Positions 26,845-36,918 of a stretch of 64,000 bases of DNA are shown here, in pieces. The DNA comes from Halorubrum sp. 2020YC2. Its GTDB lineage: Archaea > Halobacteriota > Halobacteria > Halobacteriales > Haloferacaceae. The stretch spans positions 1,736,001-1,800,000 of the forward strand of contig NZ_CP076019.1 in assembly GCF_018623055.1 (NCBI RefSeq), given 5' to 3'. Below the pieces are notes generated by a model. The model was not told the origin of the DNA. It did no database searches and was given only the letters and a program-made list of their open reading frames with translations. Each line of letters begins with the position of its first letter. Within the stretch, counting starts at the first letter, position 1. A program made the translations under genes and the position numbers.

Positions 26845-27240
26845 TCACGCCTCGCCGTCCGCGGTCGCGGCCGTCATCGACCAGACCGCGACGAGCCCGA
26901 GCAGGAGCGCGGGGACGAGCGGGAGCGCGAGGTACGTCGCGAAGAAGGTGAGACCGAACGCGCCCGCCGCGTACGGGTAGGCGTAGATGATCCCCGGGAT
27001 GACCAGCACGCAGGTGAACAGGACGGCCGTCAGCGCCCACCCCTTGCGGCCGAAGCCGTCGGCGGTCGGTTCGCCGGCGGCCGCCGTCGGTCCCCGCGAG
27101 TCGCCGCCGTCGTCGCCGGCCGGGGTGCCGCCGTCGCTCGCGCCGTCGGCGTCGCCCTCGGTTCCGGGGACGTGGACGTAGCCGCCGTCGGTGGTGCCGC
27201 CGGCGGTCTCGTCCGCGTCGGCGTCGGTCTCAGAGCTCAC
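26845..27240 (-). CDS. Two-span membrane protein, unknown function
   Basis: This 131-residue protein has an acidic, disordered N-terminus of about 60 residues and two membrane spans (GWALTAVLFTCVLVIPGII and YLALPLVPALLLGLVAVW). I chose the GTG at 27240, which overlaps the upstream dehydrogenase stop by 11 bases, because the frame before it runs inside that gene. No family is recognised. Confidence 0.55.
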   Translation of the reverse strand: MSSETDADADETAGGTTDGGYVHVPGTEGDADGASDGGTPAGDDGGDSRGPTAAAGEPTADGFGRKGWALTAVLFTCVLVIPGIIYAYPYAAGAFGLTFFATYLALPLVPALLLGLVAVWSMTAATADGEA

Positions 27241-28270
27241 TATTCGGTTTAACCACCACTTTGCCAAAGCCCTCACGGTTTTCTATCATCTCGTGTGCGC
27301 GCGCGGCCTCGCTCATCGGGAGGACCTCGCGCACGCGAGGTTCGAAGGTGCCGTCCCAAACCAACTCCAGCACGTCGTCGACCTCGCCGGGCGTCGCCAT
27401 CGTCGAGCCGAGCACCGACAGCTGGTTCCAGAAGATGCGGTTGAGTCCGGCGCCCGGGTTCCCGCCCGTCGTGGCGCCGCAGGTGACGAGCCGGCCGCCC
27501 TTCGCCATCGACTTGAGGGAGTCCGGATAGGTGGCCTCACCGACGTGGTCGACGACGACGTCGACGCCGCGCTTGCCCGTGATCTCGCTGATCTCGTCCG
27601 CGAAGTCGTTCGCCTCGTAGTCGATGACGTGGTCGGCGCCACAGTCCTCGGCGTGCGAGAGCTTTTCCTCCGTGGACGCGGTCGCGAACACTTCACAGCC
27701 CGCGTGGTCCGCGATCTGGACCGCCGCGTGGCCGACGCCGCCGGAGGCGCCCAAGACGAGCACCTTCTCGCTCGCCTCTATCTCGGCGCGCGTGTGGAGC
27801 ATGCGCCACGCGGTCTGGAAGACCAGCGAGGCGGAGCCGGCGACCTCCCAGTCGACGCCGTCCGGGACCGGGACGAGGTTCGCCGCCGGGACCGTCGCCT
27901 TCTCCCCGTGGACGCCGCGGACGTGTTCCCCGATGATGTGGAAGGAGACGCACAGCGACTCCTGCCCGTTGCGGCAGAACTCGCAGTTCCCGCACGAGAC
28001 GCCCGCGCTCACGGCGACGTGATCCCCGGGCTCGAAGCGCGTCACTCCCTCTCCGACGGCCTCGACGACGCCCGCCGCATCGCTGCCCGGAATGTGCGGC
28101 ATCTCCAGGTCGATGCCGGGCATCCCGCGTCGCGTCCAGATGTCGAGGTGGTTGAGCGCGCCGGCCTTGACGTCGACCAGGACCTCGCCGCGGTCCGGCT
28201 CGGGGTCGGGGAACTCGCCGTACTCGATCACGTCGCGGTCGCCGTGCTCGGAGAACTGAACGGCTTGCAT
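27230..28270 (-). CDS. Zinc-type alcohol dehydrogenase/quinone oxidoreductase
   Basis: This 346-residue MDR-family enzyme begins MQAVQFSEHGDRDVIEYGEF. The structural zinc site is present (CGNCEFCRNGQESLC), and catalytic-site residues fall in GALNHLDIWTRRG, where the usual first Cys is replaced by Asn, as in the quinone oxidoreductase-like group. The cofactor fold is VLGASGGVGHAAVQIAD, with no Asp at the strand 2 end (FATASTEEKL), which suggests NADPH. Substrate unknown. Confidence 0.85.
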   Translation of the reverse strand: MQAVQFSEHGDRDVIEYGEFPDPEPDRGEVLVDVKAGALNHLDIWTRRGMPGIDLEMPHIPGSDAAGVVEAVGEGVTRFEPGDHVAVSAGVSCGNCEFCRNGQESLCVSFHIIGEHVRGVHGEKATVPAANLVPVPDGVDWEVAGSASLVFQTAWRMLHTRAEIEASEKVLVLGASGGVGHAAVQIADHAGCEVFATASTEEKLSHAEDCGADHVIDYEANDFADEISEITGKRGVDVVVDHVGEATYPDSLKSMAKGGRLVTCGATTGGNPGAGLNRIFWNQLSVLGSTMATPGEVDDVLELVWDGTFEPRVREVLPMSEAARAHEMIENREGFGKVVVKPNSEL

Positions 28271-28373
28271 ACCCGGACACTCCGAGTGAACCCACTAAAC
28301 AGTACGCCTCACGGAAACGGGCGGCGCGTGTGGCGACCGTGCGAGACCCCCACAGCGACCCGTCCGTTTCGTG

Positions 28374-28386
28374 ATGTTTAAGTACC
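28374..28386 (+). promoter_or_regulatory. TATA-like promoter of the tRNA-Ser/ribosomal operon
   Basis: ATGTTTAAGTACC lies about 85 bases before tRNA-Ser. No better candidate precedes rps13, so tRNA-Ser and the ribosomal genes may be co-transcribed from here. Confidence 0.4.
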
Positions 28387-28462
28387 GAAAGCGGGAGGTA
28401 ACGAACGCACGAACTGTAGGGGCGTCGGGCCCCGAGTCCGAGAGGGCGATGATACAACGCGG

Positions 28463-28548
28463 GTTGCGGTAGCCAAGCTTGGCCCAAGGCGCAGGGTTGC
28501 TAACTCTGTGGCGTCACTGCCTCCGGGGTTCGAATCCCCGCCGCAACG
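28463..28548 (+). tRNA. tRNA-Ser (anticodon GCT)
   Basis: Acceptor arms GTTGCGG and CCGCAAC pair, discriminator G. The anticodon stem-loop is CAGGG-TTGCTAA-CTCTG, giving anticodon GCT. The long class II variable arm (TGGCGTCACTGCC region) fits serine. The T arm is CGGGG-TTCGAAT-CCCCG. CCA is not encoded. It lies 56 bases before rps13. Confidence 0.95.
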
Positions 28549-28604
28549 CTCGAACGGACGAGTACCGCCGGAATCGCGCCGGTAGGACTCACCACAACCA
28601 ACAC

Positions 28605-29126
28605 ATGAGCACGGAAGAATCACAGGACGACTCGCCGGAGGAGGAGGAAGACCTCCAGTACTTCGTTCGGATCGGGGGCGCGGACCTCGACGGGACGAAG
28701 ACGGTCGAGCGAAGCCTGTCCGAACTCGACGGCATCGGCACGCGCACGGCGCGGCTGGTCGCCGAGAAGGCCGACGTGGACCGAAACGCCACGTTCGGGC
28801 TCCTCGACGAGGATGACATCGACGCGGTGGTCGACATCGCGGAGAACCTCGAAGACCACGTCCCGTCGTGGATGACGAACCGACAGAACGACTTCTTCTC
28901 CGGAGAGACGACGCACCTCGTCGGCACGGACGTCAACGAGAAGCGCCGCCACGACATCAACCGGATGAAGATCATCGAATCGTACAAGGGCGTGCGCCAC
29001 AAGCGCGGGCAGAAGGTCCGCGGGCAGCGCACCAAGTCCACGGGTCGCTCGGAGGGGACCATCGGGGTCAACGTCGAGGAGATCCGCGAGGAGATGGAAG
29101 ACGACGAGGGCGGTGACGACGAATGA
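28605..29126 (+). CDS. rps13: Small ribosomal subunit protein uS13
   Basis: This 173-residue protein of the 30S head contacts tRNA and the 50S bridge. It has an acidic N-terminal extension of about 15 residues, the [20 protein letters not shown] helix region, and the conserved [17 protein letters not shown] tail with added acidic C-terminus. It begins at ATG 28605; the upstream open frame runs through the tRNA gene. It overlaps rps4 by ATGA. Confidence 0.97.
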   Translation: MSTEESQDDSPEEEEDLQYFVRIGGADLDGTKTVERSLSELDGIGTRTARLVAEKADVDRNATFGLLDEDDIDAVVDIAENLEDHVPSWMTNRQNDFFSGETTHLVGTDVNEKRRHDINRMKIIESYKGVRHKRGQKVRGQRTKSTGRSEGTIGVNVEEIREEMEDDEGGDDE

Positions 29127-29650
29127 GCACCGGGAAAAACACCAAGGGCTACGAGACGCCGAACCACCCGTACCAGGGCGAGCGGATCGCCGAGGAGTCC
29201 GACCTCCTCTCGCGGTACGGTCTGAAGAATAAAGAGGAGTTCTGGCGCGCCCAGTCCGAACTGCGCAACATGCGTCGAGAGGCTCGACGGCTGCTCGGCG
29301 AGGCGCAGGGCGACGTCGACGCCGCCCAGGACGCCGGCGCGGAGTTCGTCGCGCGGCTCCGCCGCATCGGCATCCTCGGCGACAACGACGACATCTCGAC
29401 GGTCCTGTCGCTCGACGTGACGGACCTGCTGGAGCGCCGGCTCCAGACGGTCGTCTACCGACAGGGCTTCGCCTCATCGACCCAGCAGGCCCGCCAGTTC
29501 ATCGTCCACGGCCACATCACCGTCAACGGCGCTCGCGTCACGCGCCCGTCGGTGAAGGTGGACGTCGACGACGAGGGCGCCATCGCCTTCGACGAGACGA
29601 GCCCGCTCGCGGACGATCTCCACCCCGAGCGCGCGGAGTCACAGGAGTAA
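29123..29650 (+). CDS. rps4: Small ribosomal subunit protein uS4
   Basis: This 175-residue primary 16S-binding protein opens with [20 protein letters not shown]. The S4 RNA-binding domain is visible as [20 protein letters not shown] and then [18 protein letters not shown]. The acidic C-terminus is haloarchaeal. The ATG overlaps the rps13 stop, and rps11 follows after 6 bases. Confidence 0.97.
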   Translation: MSTGKNTKGYETPNHPYQGERIAEESDLLSRYGLKNKEEFWRAQSELRNMRREARRLLGEAQGDVDAAQDAGAEFVARLRRIGILGDNDDISTVLSLDVTDLLERRLQTVVYRQGFASSTQQARQFIVHGHITVNGARVTRPSVKVDVDDEGAIAFDETSPLADDLHPERAESQE

Positions 29651-29656
29651 GCATAC

Positions 29657-30046
29657 ATGAGTGAATCCGAGGACGGAAAGTGGGGCATCGCCCACGTGTA
29701 CGCGTCGTTCAACAACACGCTCATCACGGTCACCGACGAGACGGGCGCCGAGACGATCGCCAAGTCGTCCGGCGGCACCGTGGTGAAGCAGAACCGCGAC
29801 GAGGCGTCGCCGTACGCCGCCATGCAGATGGCGGAGGTCGTCGCCGAGCGCGTCAAGGACGCCGGCTTGGAGGGCGTGCACGTTCGCGTGCGCGGTCCCG
29901 GCGGCAACCTCAACAAGTCCACCGGTCCCGGTGCGCAGGCGACGATCCGCGCGCTCTCACGCGCGGGCGTCGAGATCGGCCGGATCGAGGACGTCACGCC
30001 CATCCCGCACGACGGGACGAAGGCGCCGAAGAACAAGCGAGTCTGA
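29657..30046 (+). CDS. rps11: Small ribosomal subunit protein uS11
   Basis: This 129-residue platform protein contains [19 protein letters not shown], the [18 protein letters not shown] region, [12 protein letters not shown] and the universal C-terminus [18 protein letters not shown]. Length and order are those of archaeal rps13-rps4-rps11-rpoD operons. rpoD starts one base after its stop. Confidence 0.97.
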   Translation: MSESEDGKWGIAHVYASFNNTLITVTDETGAETIAKSSGGTVVKQNRDEASPYAAMQMAEVVAERVKDAGLEGVHVRVRGPGGNLNKSTGPGAQATIRALSRAGVEIGRIEDVTPIPHDGTKAPKNKRV

Positions 30047-30047
30047 C

Positions 30048-30800
30048 ATGACCGAAGACGAATTCGACGTCCAGTACGTCGAACGGGACGAACGCAGCGC
30101 GCGGGTGCTGATCCGCGGGCTCACGCCGGCGTTCGCCAACGGCATCCGCCGGGCGATGATCGCCGACGTCCCGACGTTCTCGATCGACACCGTTCGGTTC
30201 GTCGAGAACTCCTCGGTCATGTTCGACGAGATGATCGGACTGCGTCTGGGGCTCATCCCCCTGACGACGCCGCTCGACGACTTCGAGGTCGGCGACGAGG
30301 TCACCCTCGCGCTCGACGTCGAGGGACCGGCGACGGCCTACTCCGGCGACATCGAGAGCAGCGATCCGCTCGTCGAGGTCGCGGACGACAACGTCCCGAT
30401 CATCGAACTGAAGGAGGGACAGCGGTTGGAGTTCGAGGCCGACGCGGTCCTCGACACCGGCAAGGAGCACGCCAAACACCAGGGCGGCGTCTCCGTCGGC
30501 TACCGCCACCTCCAGCGCGTCTCGGTCGAGGGCGACCGCGGCGAGTTCGACGACGACGAGCCGAACATCCTCCGCGGGGTCATCGAGACGCCGGACGGAG
30601 AGATCGAACTCACCGACGACTTCGACAACGACCTCTCGGAGCGGTTCCCCGGGAAGGAGGTCGCGGTCGAGGACGTGCCGGGCGCGTTCGTCTTCCACAT
30701 CGAGACGGACGGCTCGTTCGACGTCGAGGAACTGCTGCTCCGCGCCATCGACTCCATCGAGGAGCGCGCGGACGAACTACAGACGAAAGTCGCAGTATAA
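30048..30800 (+). CDS. rpoD: DNA-directed RNA polymerase subunit D (Rpo3)
   Basis: This 250-residue subunit is the archaeal counterpart of one alpha/RPB3 chain and nucleates assembly with subunit L. Diagnostic strings are [20 protein letters not shown] and [12 protein letters not shown]. The inserted ferredoxin-like domain (about residues 150-205) is present, but the whole protein has no cysteine, so the Fe-S cluster seen in some archaea cannot form. It starts at 30048, one base after rps11. Confidence 0.96.
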   Translation: MTEDEFDVQYVERDERSARVLIRGLTPAFANGIRRAMIADVPTFSIDTVRFVENSSVMFDEMIGLRLGLIPLTTPLDDFEVGDEVTLALDVEGPATAYSGDIESSDPLVEVADDNVPIIELKEGQRLEFEADAVLDTGKEHAKHQGGVSVGYRHLQRVSVEGDRGEFDDDEPNILRGVIETPDGEIELTDDFDNDLSERFPGKEVAVEDVPGAFVFHIETDGSFDVEELLLRAIDSIEERADELQTKVAV

Positions 30801-30949
30801 GGAAATGACGGCCCTTCGAACCAACGCCCTGACCGTCGCCCCCGCCGCCAGCCGCGGCCCCGCCCCGACAGTCGGAGCGCCCGCGGCGGGTTCGGCGGAC
30901 GGCGGGACCGAAAGTGGTTTGAAGGGAGCCGGAATACGATGGAGTGCAC

Positions 30950-31034
30950 GCAGGGATAGCCAAGTCAGGCCAACGGCGCAGCGTTCAGGGCGCTGTCCTG
31001 TAGAGGTCCGCAGGTTCAAATCCTGCTCCCTGCA
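30950..31034 (+). tRNA. tRNA-Leu (anticodon CAG)
   Basis: Acceptor arms GCAGGGA and TCCCTGC pair, discriminator A. The anticodon stem-loop is CAGCG-TTCAGGG-CGCTG, anticodon CAG. A class II long variable arm (TCCTGTAGAGGTC region) and the T arm GCAGG-TTCAAAT-CCTGC support leucine. It lies between rpoD and rpl18e as in other haloarchaea. Confidence 0.95.
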
Positions 31035-31073
31035 CTCCGTTTTCCACGAACTCTCCGTTCAGGAGGGACAGCT

Positions 31074-31427
31074 ATGAGTAGCAAGACGAACCCGAAACTA
31101 CAGAACCTCATTGCCGATCTGAAGTCGGTCTCGCGCGACTCCGGTGCCAACGTGTGGCAGGATGTCGCTGACCGACTGGAGAAGCCACGGCGCACGCACG
31201 CTGAGGTCAACCTGGGCCGTATCGAACGATACGCGCAGGAAGACGAGACGGTCGTCGTCCCCGGCAAGGTGCTGGGCAGCGGTGTGCTCGAAACGAACGT
31301 CACCGTCGCCGCCGTCGACTTCTCCGGGACCGCCCGGACGAAGATCGACCAGGCCGGCGAAGCGGTGACGCTTGAACAGTACGTCGAACAGAACCCCGAA
31401 GGAAGCAACGTGCGGGTGATCCGATGA
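31074..31427 (+). CDS. rpl18e: Large ribosomal subunit protein eL18
   Basis: This 117-residue archaeal/eukaryotic 50S protein begins [20 protein letters not shown]. The conserved [20 protein letters not shown] core and [20 protein letters not shown] segment are present. It overlaps rpl13 by ATGA and follows tRNA-Leu by 39 bases. Confidence 0.96.
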   Translation: MSSKTNPKLQNLIADLKSVSRDSGANVWQDVADRLEKPRRTHAEVNLGRIERYAQEDETVVVPGKVLGSGVLETNVTVAAVDFSGTARTKIDQAGEAVTLEQYVEQNPEGSNVRVIR

Positions 31428-31873
31428 GCCTCGCGAAGATAGACGCGGACGTCGTCGTCGACGCCCGCGACTGTATCCTCGGTCGCGTCTCCTCTGAGGT
31501 CGCACAGCGCGCCCTCGCCGGGGAGACCGTCGCCGTCGTCAACGCCGAGCGCGCCGTCATCACCGGCAACGAGGAGGCGACGATGGAGACGTACCACAAG
31601 CGCGCGGAGCTCGGCTCGGACAGCGGGCCGTACTACCCCAAGCGCCCCGATCGAATCTTCAAGCGCGCCATCCGCGGCATGCTGCCGTACAAGTCGGAGG
31701 ACGGCCGCGAGGCGTTCTCGAACGTGCGCGTGTACGTCGGGAACCCCTACGAGCGCGACGAGGACGTCGAGAGCGTCGTCCTCGACGGCACCTCGCTCGA
31801 CCGCCTCTCGAACATCAAATTCACCACGCTCGGGTCGATCTCCGAGTCTCTGGGAGCCAACGTCACATGGTAA
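31424..31873 (+). CDS. rpl13: Large ribosomal subunit protein uL13
   Basis: This 149-residue 50S protein shows [19 protein letters not shown], the [12 protein letters not shown] strand, [18 protein letters not shown] and an acidic C-terminus. It overlaps rps9 by 7 bases, giving coupled translation within the eL18-uL13-uS9 unit. Confidence 0.96.
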   Translation: MSLAKIDADVVVDARDCILGRVSSEVAQRALAGETVAVVNAERAVITGNEEATMETYHKRAELGSDSGPYYPKRPDRIFKRAIRGMLPYKSEDGREAFSNVRVYVGNPYERDEDVESVVLDGTSLDRLSNIKFTTLGSISESLGANVTW

Positions 31874-32265
31874 CGAACACCTCAGGCAAGAAGAAGACGG
31901 CCGTCGCCCGCGCCACCGTGCGCGAGGGCGAGGGCCGCGTGCGCATCAACTCCCAGCCAGTCGAGCTGGTCGAACCGGAGCAGGCGCGGCTCAAGATGCT
32001 GGAGCCGTTCCGCATCGCGGGCGAGGAGCTCCGCGACGGCGTCGACATCGACATCGACGTCGAGGGCGGCGGCTTCAGCGGGCAGGCGGACGCGACGCGG
32101 ACCGCCATCGCGCGCGGTCTCGTCCAGCACCTCGGTGACGCCGAGCTGCGGGACGCGTACATGAACTTCGACCGCACCCTGCTGGTCAACGACGTGCGCC
32201 AGTCCGAACCCAAGAAGTGGGGCGGACCCGGCGCGCGCGCTCGCTACCAGAAGTCCTACCGCTGA
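31867..32265 (+). CDS. rps9: Small ribosomal subunit protein uS9
   Basis: This 132-residue 30S protein has the [19 protein letters not shown] start, [19 protein letters not shown] helix and the basic C-terminal tail [14 protein letters not shown], whose final Arg reaches the P-site tRNA. rpoN follows after 12 bases. Confidence 0.97.
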   Translation: MVTNTSGKKKTAVARATVREGEGRVRINSQPVELVEPEQARLKMLEPFRIAGEELRDGVDIDIDVEGGGFSGQADATRTAIARGLVQHLGDAELRDAYMNFDRTLLVNDVRQSEPKKWGGPGARARYQKSYR

Positions 32266-32277
32266 GGTGATCCAGTC

Positions 32278-32472
32278 ATGATGATCCCCGTCCGGTGTTT
32301 CACGTGCGGCAACGTCGTGGGTGAACACTGGGAGGAGTTCAAAGAGCGGGCTCGCGAGGGCGACGAGGACCCCGGCGAGGTGCTTGACGACCTCGGGGTC
32401 GACCGGCACTGCTGCCGGCGCATGCTGGTGAGCCACCGCGACCTCGTCGACGTCGTCTCGCCGTACCAGTAA
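32278..32472 (+). CDS. rpoN: DNA-directed RNA polymerase subunit N (Rpo10)
   Basis: This 64-residue zinc-binding subunit carries the atypical CFTCGN...CC site: [20 protein letters not shown] and then [12 protein letters not shown]. It helps assemble the D/L/N/P subcomplex. Two ATGs lie at the start; either may be used. rpoK follows after 3 bases. Confidence 0.97.
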   Translation: MMIPVRCFTCGNVVGEHWEEFKERAREGDEDPGEVLDDLGVDRHCCRRMLVSHRDLVDVVSPYQ

Positions 32473-32475
32473 ACC

Positions 32476-32652
32476 ATGTCAGAACAGCGATACAACCGAT
32501 ACGAGAAGGCACGAATCCTCGGCGCGCGAGCGCTGCAGGTGTCCTACGGGGCGCCCGTGCTGATCGAGACGGACCAGACGGAGCCGATCCTCGTCGCCGC
32601 GGAGGAGTACGATGCGGGCGTGCTCCCGTTCACGGTCCGGAGGGACAACTAA
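32476..32652 (+). CDS. rpoK: DNA-directed RNA polymerase subunit K (Rpo6)
   Basis: This short gene encodes 58 residues: [20 protein letters not shown], then [20 protein letters not shown], the core of the omega/RPB6 family. It clamps the large-subunit C-terminus. The stop overlaps the enolase ATG by one base (TAATG), linking transcription and glycolysis genes in one transcript, as is usual in haloarchaea. Confidence 0.96.
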   Translation: MSEQRYNRYEKARILGARALQVSYGAPVLIETDQTEPILVAAEEYDAGVLPFTVRRDN

Positions 32653-33854
32653 TGACCCGAATCACGAGCGTTTCGCTACGACGCGTGCTCGACTCGCGCG
32701 GAAACCCCACCGTTGAGGCCGACGTGCTCACCGAGTCCGGCGGCTTCGGCCGCGGCGCGGCCCCAAGCGGGGCCTCGACGGGCGAGTACGAGGCGATCGA
32801 ACTGCCCGCCAGCGAGTCCATCGCGAAGGCCCGCGAACACGCGGTGCCGCGCCTCGAAGGCGTCTACGCGGGCGACCAGCGCGCGGTCGACAACGCCTTA
32901 CGCGCCGCCGACGGGACGGACGACTTCTCCGCCATCGGCGCCAACAGCGCGGTCGCCATCTCGATGGCGGCGGCGAAGGCGGCCGCCGACGTGCTGGGCG
33001 CGCCGCTGTACCAGCACCTCGGCGGCGCGTTCCGCGGCGAGAACTTCCCCGTTCCGCTCGGCAACGTCGTCGGCGGCGGGGAGCACGCCAAGGAGGCGAC
33101 CCACATCCAGGAGTTCCTCGCGGCGCCCGTGGGCGCGCCCAGCGTCTCGGAGGCCGTCTTCGCGAACGCCGCGGTCCACGCGGCGGTCGCGGACGTGCTC
33201 GACGAGCGCGGCGTGCCCGCGGCGAAGGGCGACGAGGGCGCGTGGGCGCCCCCCATCTCGGACGCGGACGCGTTCGAGGTCGTCGACGAGGCGGTCGACC
33301 GCGTCTCCGAGGAGGTCGGGTTCGAGATCCGCTTCGGCCTCGACATGGCGGCCGCGGAGCTGTACGACGACGACGCCGAGGCGTACGTGTACGGCGACGA
33401 GACGAAGTCGGCCGACGAACAGATCGAGTACGTCGCCGGGCTCGTCGACGAGTACGACCTCGCGTACGTCGAGGACCCGCTCGACGAGAACGACTACGAG
33501 GCGTTCGCGGAGCTGACCGACCGGGTGGGCGACCGGACGCTGATCTGCGGCGACGACCTGTTCGTCACCAACGTCGAGCGGCTCGAAGACGGAATCGACG
33601 CGGGCGCGGCCAACAGCATCCTGATCAAGCCGAACCAGATCGGGACGCTGTCGGACGCGTTCGACGCGGTCGAACTCGCCGCTCGCAACGGGTACGAGAC
33701 TGTCATCTCCCACCGTTCGGGCGAGACCGAGGACACGACCATCGCACACCTCGCCGTGGCGACCGACGCCGGCTACATCAAGACCGGCACGGTCGGCGGC
33801 GAGCGAACGGCCAAGCTGAACGAACTGGTCCGCATCGCGGACGACGCGGTATGA
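32652..33854 (+). CDS. eno: Phosphopyruvate hydratase (enolase)
   Basis: This 400-residue glycolytic enzyme interconverts 2-phosphoglycerate and phosphoenolpyruvate. It has [20 protein letters not shown], the mobile loop [13 protein letters not shown], a magnesium site ([36 protein letters not shown]) and the catalytic Lys in [15 protein letters not shown], with [19 protein letters not shown]. All catalytic residues appear intact. Confidence 0.97.
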   Translation: MTRITSVSLRRVLDSRGNPTVEADVLTESGGFGRGAAPSGASTGEYEAIELPASESIAKAREHAVPRLEGVYAGDQRAVDNALRAADGTDDFSAIGANSAVAISMAAAKAAADVLGAPLYQHLGGAFRGENFPVPLGNVVGGGEHAKEATHIQEFLAAPVGAPSVSEAVFANAAVHAAVADVLDERGVPAAKGDEGAWAPPISDADAFEVVDEAVDRVSEEVGFEIRFGLDMAAAELYDDDAEAYVYGDETKSADEQIEYVAGLVDEYDLAYVEDPLDENDYEAFAELTDRVGDRTLICGDDLFVTNVERLEDGIDAGAANSILIKPNQIGTLSDAFDAVELAARNGYETVISHRSGETEDTTIAHLAVATDAGYIKTGTVGGERTAKLNELVRIADDAV

Positions 33855-33870
33855 CGGACCGACACCACGC

Positions 33871-34692
33871 ATGAGCGAAGACAACGACGCGGTCGAACTC
33901 GACGACGACGCGGAGACCGAGGCGGTCGACGCGGCGGTCGAGGAGGAGGCCGACACGACCGAGGAACCGACCGCTGACGCGGCTGCCGAAGGGGCGTCCG
34001 CCGACGCCGAATCAGGGGCATCCGCCGACGCCGAGACCGACGAGGCGGCCGCCGAGGCCGACGAGGAGGAGGACGCCTCCCCGTTCGACGACGACGTCAT
34101 GCCGGACGACGACGTCGACCTGCTGATCCCCGTCGAGGACTACCTCTCCGCCGGTGTCCACATCGGGACCCAGCAGAAGACGAAGGACATGGAGCGGTTC
34201 ATCCACCGCGTCCGCGACGACGGGCTGTACGTCCTCGACGTGAGCCTGACGGACCAGCGGATCCGCACGGCCGCGGACTTCCTCGCGAACTACAACCCCG
34301 AGCAGATCCTCGTCACGTCCTCGCGGCAGTACGGCCGGTTCCCGGCCGAGAAGTTCGCGGACGCCATCGGCGCCCGCGCCCGCACGGGACGGTTCATCCC
34401 GGGCACGCTGACGAACCCCGACTACGCAGGCTACATCGAGCCGGACGTCGTCGTGGTGACCGACCCGATCGGTGACGCGCAGGCTGTCAAGGAGGCCATC
34501 ACCGTCGGCATCCCGGTGATCGCGATGTGCGACTCCAACAACCAGCTGTCGAACGTCGACCTCGTCATCCCGACGAACAACAAGGGTCGCCGCGCGCTGT
34601 CGGTCGTCTACTGGCTCCTCGCCAACGAGACGCTCGACCGCCGCGGCGCCGACACCGTGTTCGCCCTCGAGGACTTCGAGGACGAACTCTAA
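33871..34692 (+). CDS. rps2: Small ribosomal subunit protein uS2
   Basis: This 273-residue protein has an extremely acidic, low-complexity N-terminal extension of about 75 residues (Asp/Glu/Ala), then the uS2 core: [57 protein letters not shown] and [18 protein letters not shown]. It starts 16 bases after eno and ends the operon before a change of strand. Confidence 0.96.
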   Translation: MSEDNDAVELDDDAETEAVDAAVEEEADTTEEPTADAAAEGASADAESGASADAETDEAAAEADEEEDASPFDDDVMPDDDVDLLIPVEDYLSAGVHIGTQQKTKDMERFIHRVRDDGLYVLDVSLTDQRIRTAADFLANYNPEQILVTSSRQYGRFPAEKFADAIGARARTGRFIPGTLTNPDYAGYIEPDVVVVTDPIGDAQAVKEAITVGIPVIAMCDSNNQLSNVDLVIPTNNKGRRALSVVYWLLANETLDRRGADTVFALEDFEDEL

Positions 34693-34775
34693 GGCGGTCG
34701 GTTTTCGAGTCTACTTTCGTTTCGTTCGTTCACGACCCGCGAGCTTCCGGCAAATCGCTCGGGAGCGCGGCGCGC

Positions 34776-35114
34776 TCAGACGATGTCCGGCGTGAAGGGG
34801 CACGAATAGACCTGCCCGTAGTTGGCCTTCACCGTGGCGACGAGGACCAGGATCAGGTCGACGACCGCGATGACCGGGAACAGCAGGAGCCCGATGAACA
34901 CGAAGCTCAGGACGGCGGCGATCATGAGGGCGACGAAGACGACGATCTGGAAGTTCAGCGAGTTCTTGGCGTTCTGTTTGACGAGCTCGTCGTCGTCGTC
35001 CGCGAGGAGCAAGAACAGGATCGGGCCGAGGAACGACGCGAAGAGGGCCGACGCGTGCGACAGCGCCGCGAGCGTCGTGTCGCCCTCGACGCGCTCGGAG
35101 GATACTGATGACAT
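34776..35114 (-). CDS. DUF4870 family membrane protein
   Basis: This 112-residue protein has three membrane spans and the family motif NAKNSLNFQIVVFVALMIA at about residue 50. An N-terminal LAALSHASALFASFLGPILF span precedes it. Function of the family is unknown. It is convergent with rps2. Confidence 0.8.
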   Translation of the reverse strand: MSSVSSERVEGDTTLAALSHASALFASFLGPILFLLLADDDDELVKQNAKNSLNFQIVVFVALMIAAVLSFVFIGLLLFPVIAVVDLILVLVATVKANYGQVYSCPFTPDIV

Positions 35115-35199
35115 GACGAAAGTGGGGTTTCGGAGCTAGCTGATAAGCTTTGGGAGAGAAACTCGGTTCGGTCCCGCGCCAGTCCGGCGTCAGCGCCGG

Positions 35200-35775
35200 T
35201 CAGTCGGCGGTCGACGGCCCCTCGTCGGCGGGCTCCGCCTCCGGCACGTCGTGCGTCCAGCGCGGCTCGATCTCCCGGTTCGCCACGACGACGCGGTCGC
35301 CGTTGTCCGCGTCGATCCGCGTCTTCCGAAGTTCGATGGCGGCGACGGTGCCGGTCATGCCCTTCGCCTCGACGCGGTAGCCGACGTTGAAGTCGGGGTC
35401 ACGCAGGAGGTAGACGCCCGCCACGGTGTCTTCGATCATCTCGGAGAGCGCGTACGAGACCCCTAAGGCGATGAAGCCGACGGCGGTGCCTAAACTCGCC
35501 GCGATGTCGCCCATGCCGAGCACCTTCAGGAACGTGAGCGCGACGCCGAACCACAGGAAGATGGAGACGAGCGTGACGATGAGATCGCCCACCAGTTCGC
35601 GGTCGCCGACGTACATCCGCTCGATCGACGTGCGGACGAGCGAGAGGACGACCCGGACCGTCACGTACGCTAAGGCGAGGAAGACCAGCCCCGAGAGCAG
35701 CCGGGGAATCGCGACGGCGAGCCCCTCGACGAAGTCGGTGAGCGAACGGGTCAGAACCGACGGGATCGCGGTCAT
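35200..35775 (-). CDS. MscS-family mechanosensitive channel-like protein
   Basis: This 191-residue protein starts at MTAIPSVLTRSLTDFVEG; upstream frame is shadow of the mevalonate kinase gene. Three membrane spans precede the pore-lining helix (GMGDIAASLGTAVGFIALGVSYAL) and the beta domain (GYRVEAKGMTGTVAAIELRKTRID), with NREIEPRWTHDV near the end. It is short of the C-terminal alpha/beta domain of full MscS. It would release osmolytes on hypo-osmotic shock or act as a small ion channel. Confidence 0.8.
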   Translation of the reverse strand: MTAIPSVLTRSLTDFVEGLAVAIPRLLSGLVFLALAYVTVRVVLSLVRTSIERMYVGDRELVGDLIVTLVSIFLWFGVALTFLKVLGMGDIAASLGTAVGFIALGVSYALSEMIEDTVAGVYLLRDPDFNVGYRVEAKGMTGTVAAIELRKTRIDADNGDRVVVANREIEPRWTHDVPEAEPADEGPSTAD

Positions 35776-35901
35776 GACGCGCACGACGCCGGCCGCCGGT
35801 GAAAAGCTGACGGGGGCGAGGAGATCGCCGTTCCGTCGGGCCGTTCGCTCGCCCCGCCCACAAGCGCAACGCCTGTAAGCGCGGGGGGAGAGGGTATTCG
35901 T

Positions 35902-36918
35902 ATGACCGTCTGCGAAGCGCCGGGGAAGGTGTACCTCTTCGGCGAACACGCCGTCGTCTACGGCGAACCCGCCGTGCCGGCGGCGATCGAGCGCCGGGCC
36001 GCGGTGACCGCCGAGCCGCGCGAGGACGACCACGTGCGCGTCGAGGCCGAGGACCTCTCCCTCGACGGGTTCACGGTCGAGTACTCGGGCGGCACCGGCG
36101 ACCGACCCGACGTCGACGTGCCGACGCCGCTCGTCGAGGCCGCGATGGGCTACGTCGACGCGGCCGTCGAGCAGGCGCGGGAGGCGGCCGACGCGCCCGA
36201 CGCCGGCTTCGACATCACCGTCGAGAGCGACATCCCGCTGGGGGCGGGGCTGGGGTCGTCGGCGGCCGTCGTCGTGGCCGGCATCGACGCCGCGACCCGC
36301 GCGCTGGGCGAGCCGCTCGACCGCCGGGAGCTGGCCGACCGCGCGTACCAAGCCGAGTTCGAGGTCCAAGACGGACAGGCCTCCAGAGCCGACACCTTCT
36401 GCTCGACGATGGGGGGCGCGGTCCGCGTCGAGGGCGACGACTGCGAGCTGATCGACGCCCCGAACCTCCCGTTCGTCGTCGGGTTCGACGGCGGCGCGGG
36501 GGACACGGGCGAACTGGTCGCCGGCGTCCGGGAGCTTCGCGAGGAGCACGGGTTCGCCGCGGACACCGTCGAGTCGATCGGTGACGTCGTCCGGACGGGC
36601 GAGGAGCTGCTGGCCGAGGCCCCGGCCGACGCGGACCCGGAGCCGGCGCTGCTCGCGGAACTGGGAGAGCTGATGGACTTCAACCACGGGCTGCTCGCGG
36701 CGCTCGGCGTCTCCGCCCGGTCGCTCGACGCGATGGTGTGGGCAGCACGCGACGCGGGCGCGCACGGCGCGAAGCTCACCGGCGCGGGCGGCGGCGGCTG
36801 TATCGTCGCGCTCGACGAGAGCGACGCCACGGAGACCGCGCTCTCGTTCACGCAGGGCTGCGAGGAGGCGTTCCGCGCCGAGCTTGCGACCGAGGGCGTC
36901 CGGGTGGTGGAGCCGTGA
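35902..36918 (+). CDS. mvk: Mevalonate kinase
   Basis: This 338-residue GHMP kinase phosphorylates mevalonate in the archaeal isoprenoid pathway. Motifs are PGKVYLFGEHAVVYGEPAVP, the phosphate loop DIPLGAGLGSSAAVVVAG, and KLTGAGGGGCIVALD near the C-terminus. It overlaps the isopentenyl phosphate kinase gene by GTGA, so consecutive steps of the modified mevalonate pathway are coupled. Confidence 0.95.
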   Translation: MTVCEAPGKVYLFGEHAVVYGEPAVPAAIERRAAVTAEPREDDHVRVEAEDLSLDGFTVEYSGGTGDRPDVDVPTPLVEAAMGYVDAAVEQAREAADAPDAGFDITVESDIPLGAGLGSSAAVVVAGIDAATRALGEPLDRRELADRAYQAEFEVQDGQASRADTFCSTMGGAVRVEGDDCELIDAPNLPFVVGFDGGAGDTGELVAGVRELREEHGFAADTVESIGDVVRTGEELLAEAPADADPEPALLAELGELMDFNHGLLAALGVSARSLDAMVWAARDAGAHGAKLTGAGGGGCIVALDESDATETALSFTQGCEEAFRAELATEGVRVVEP

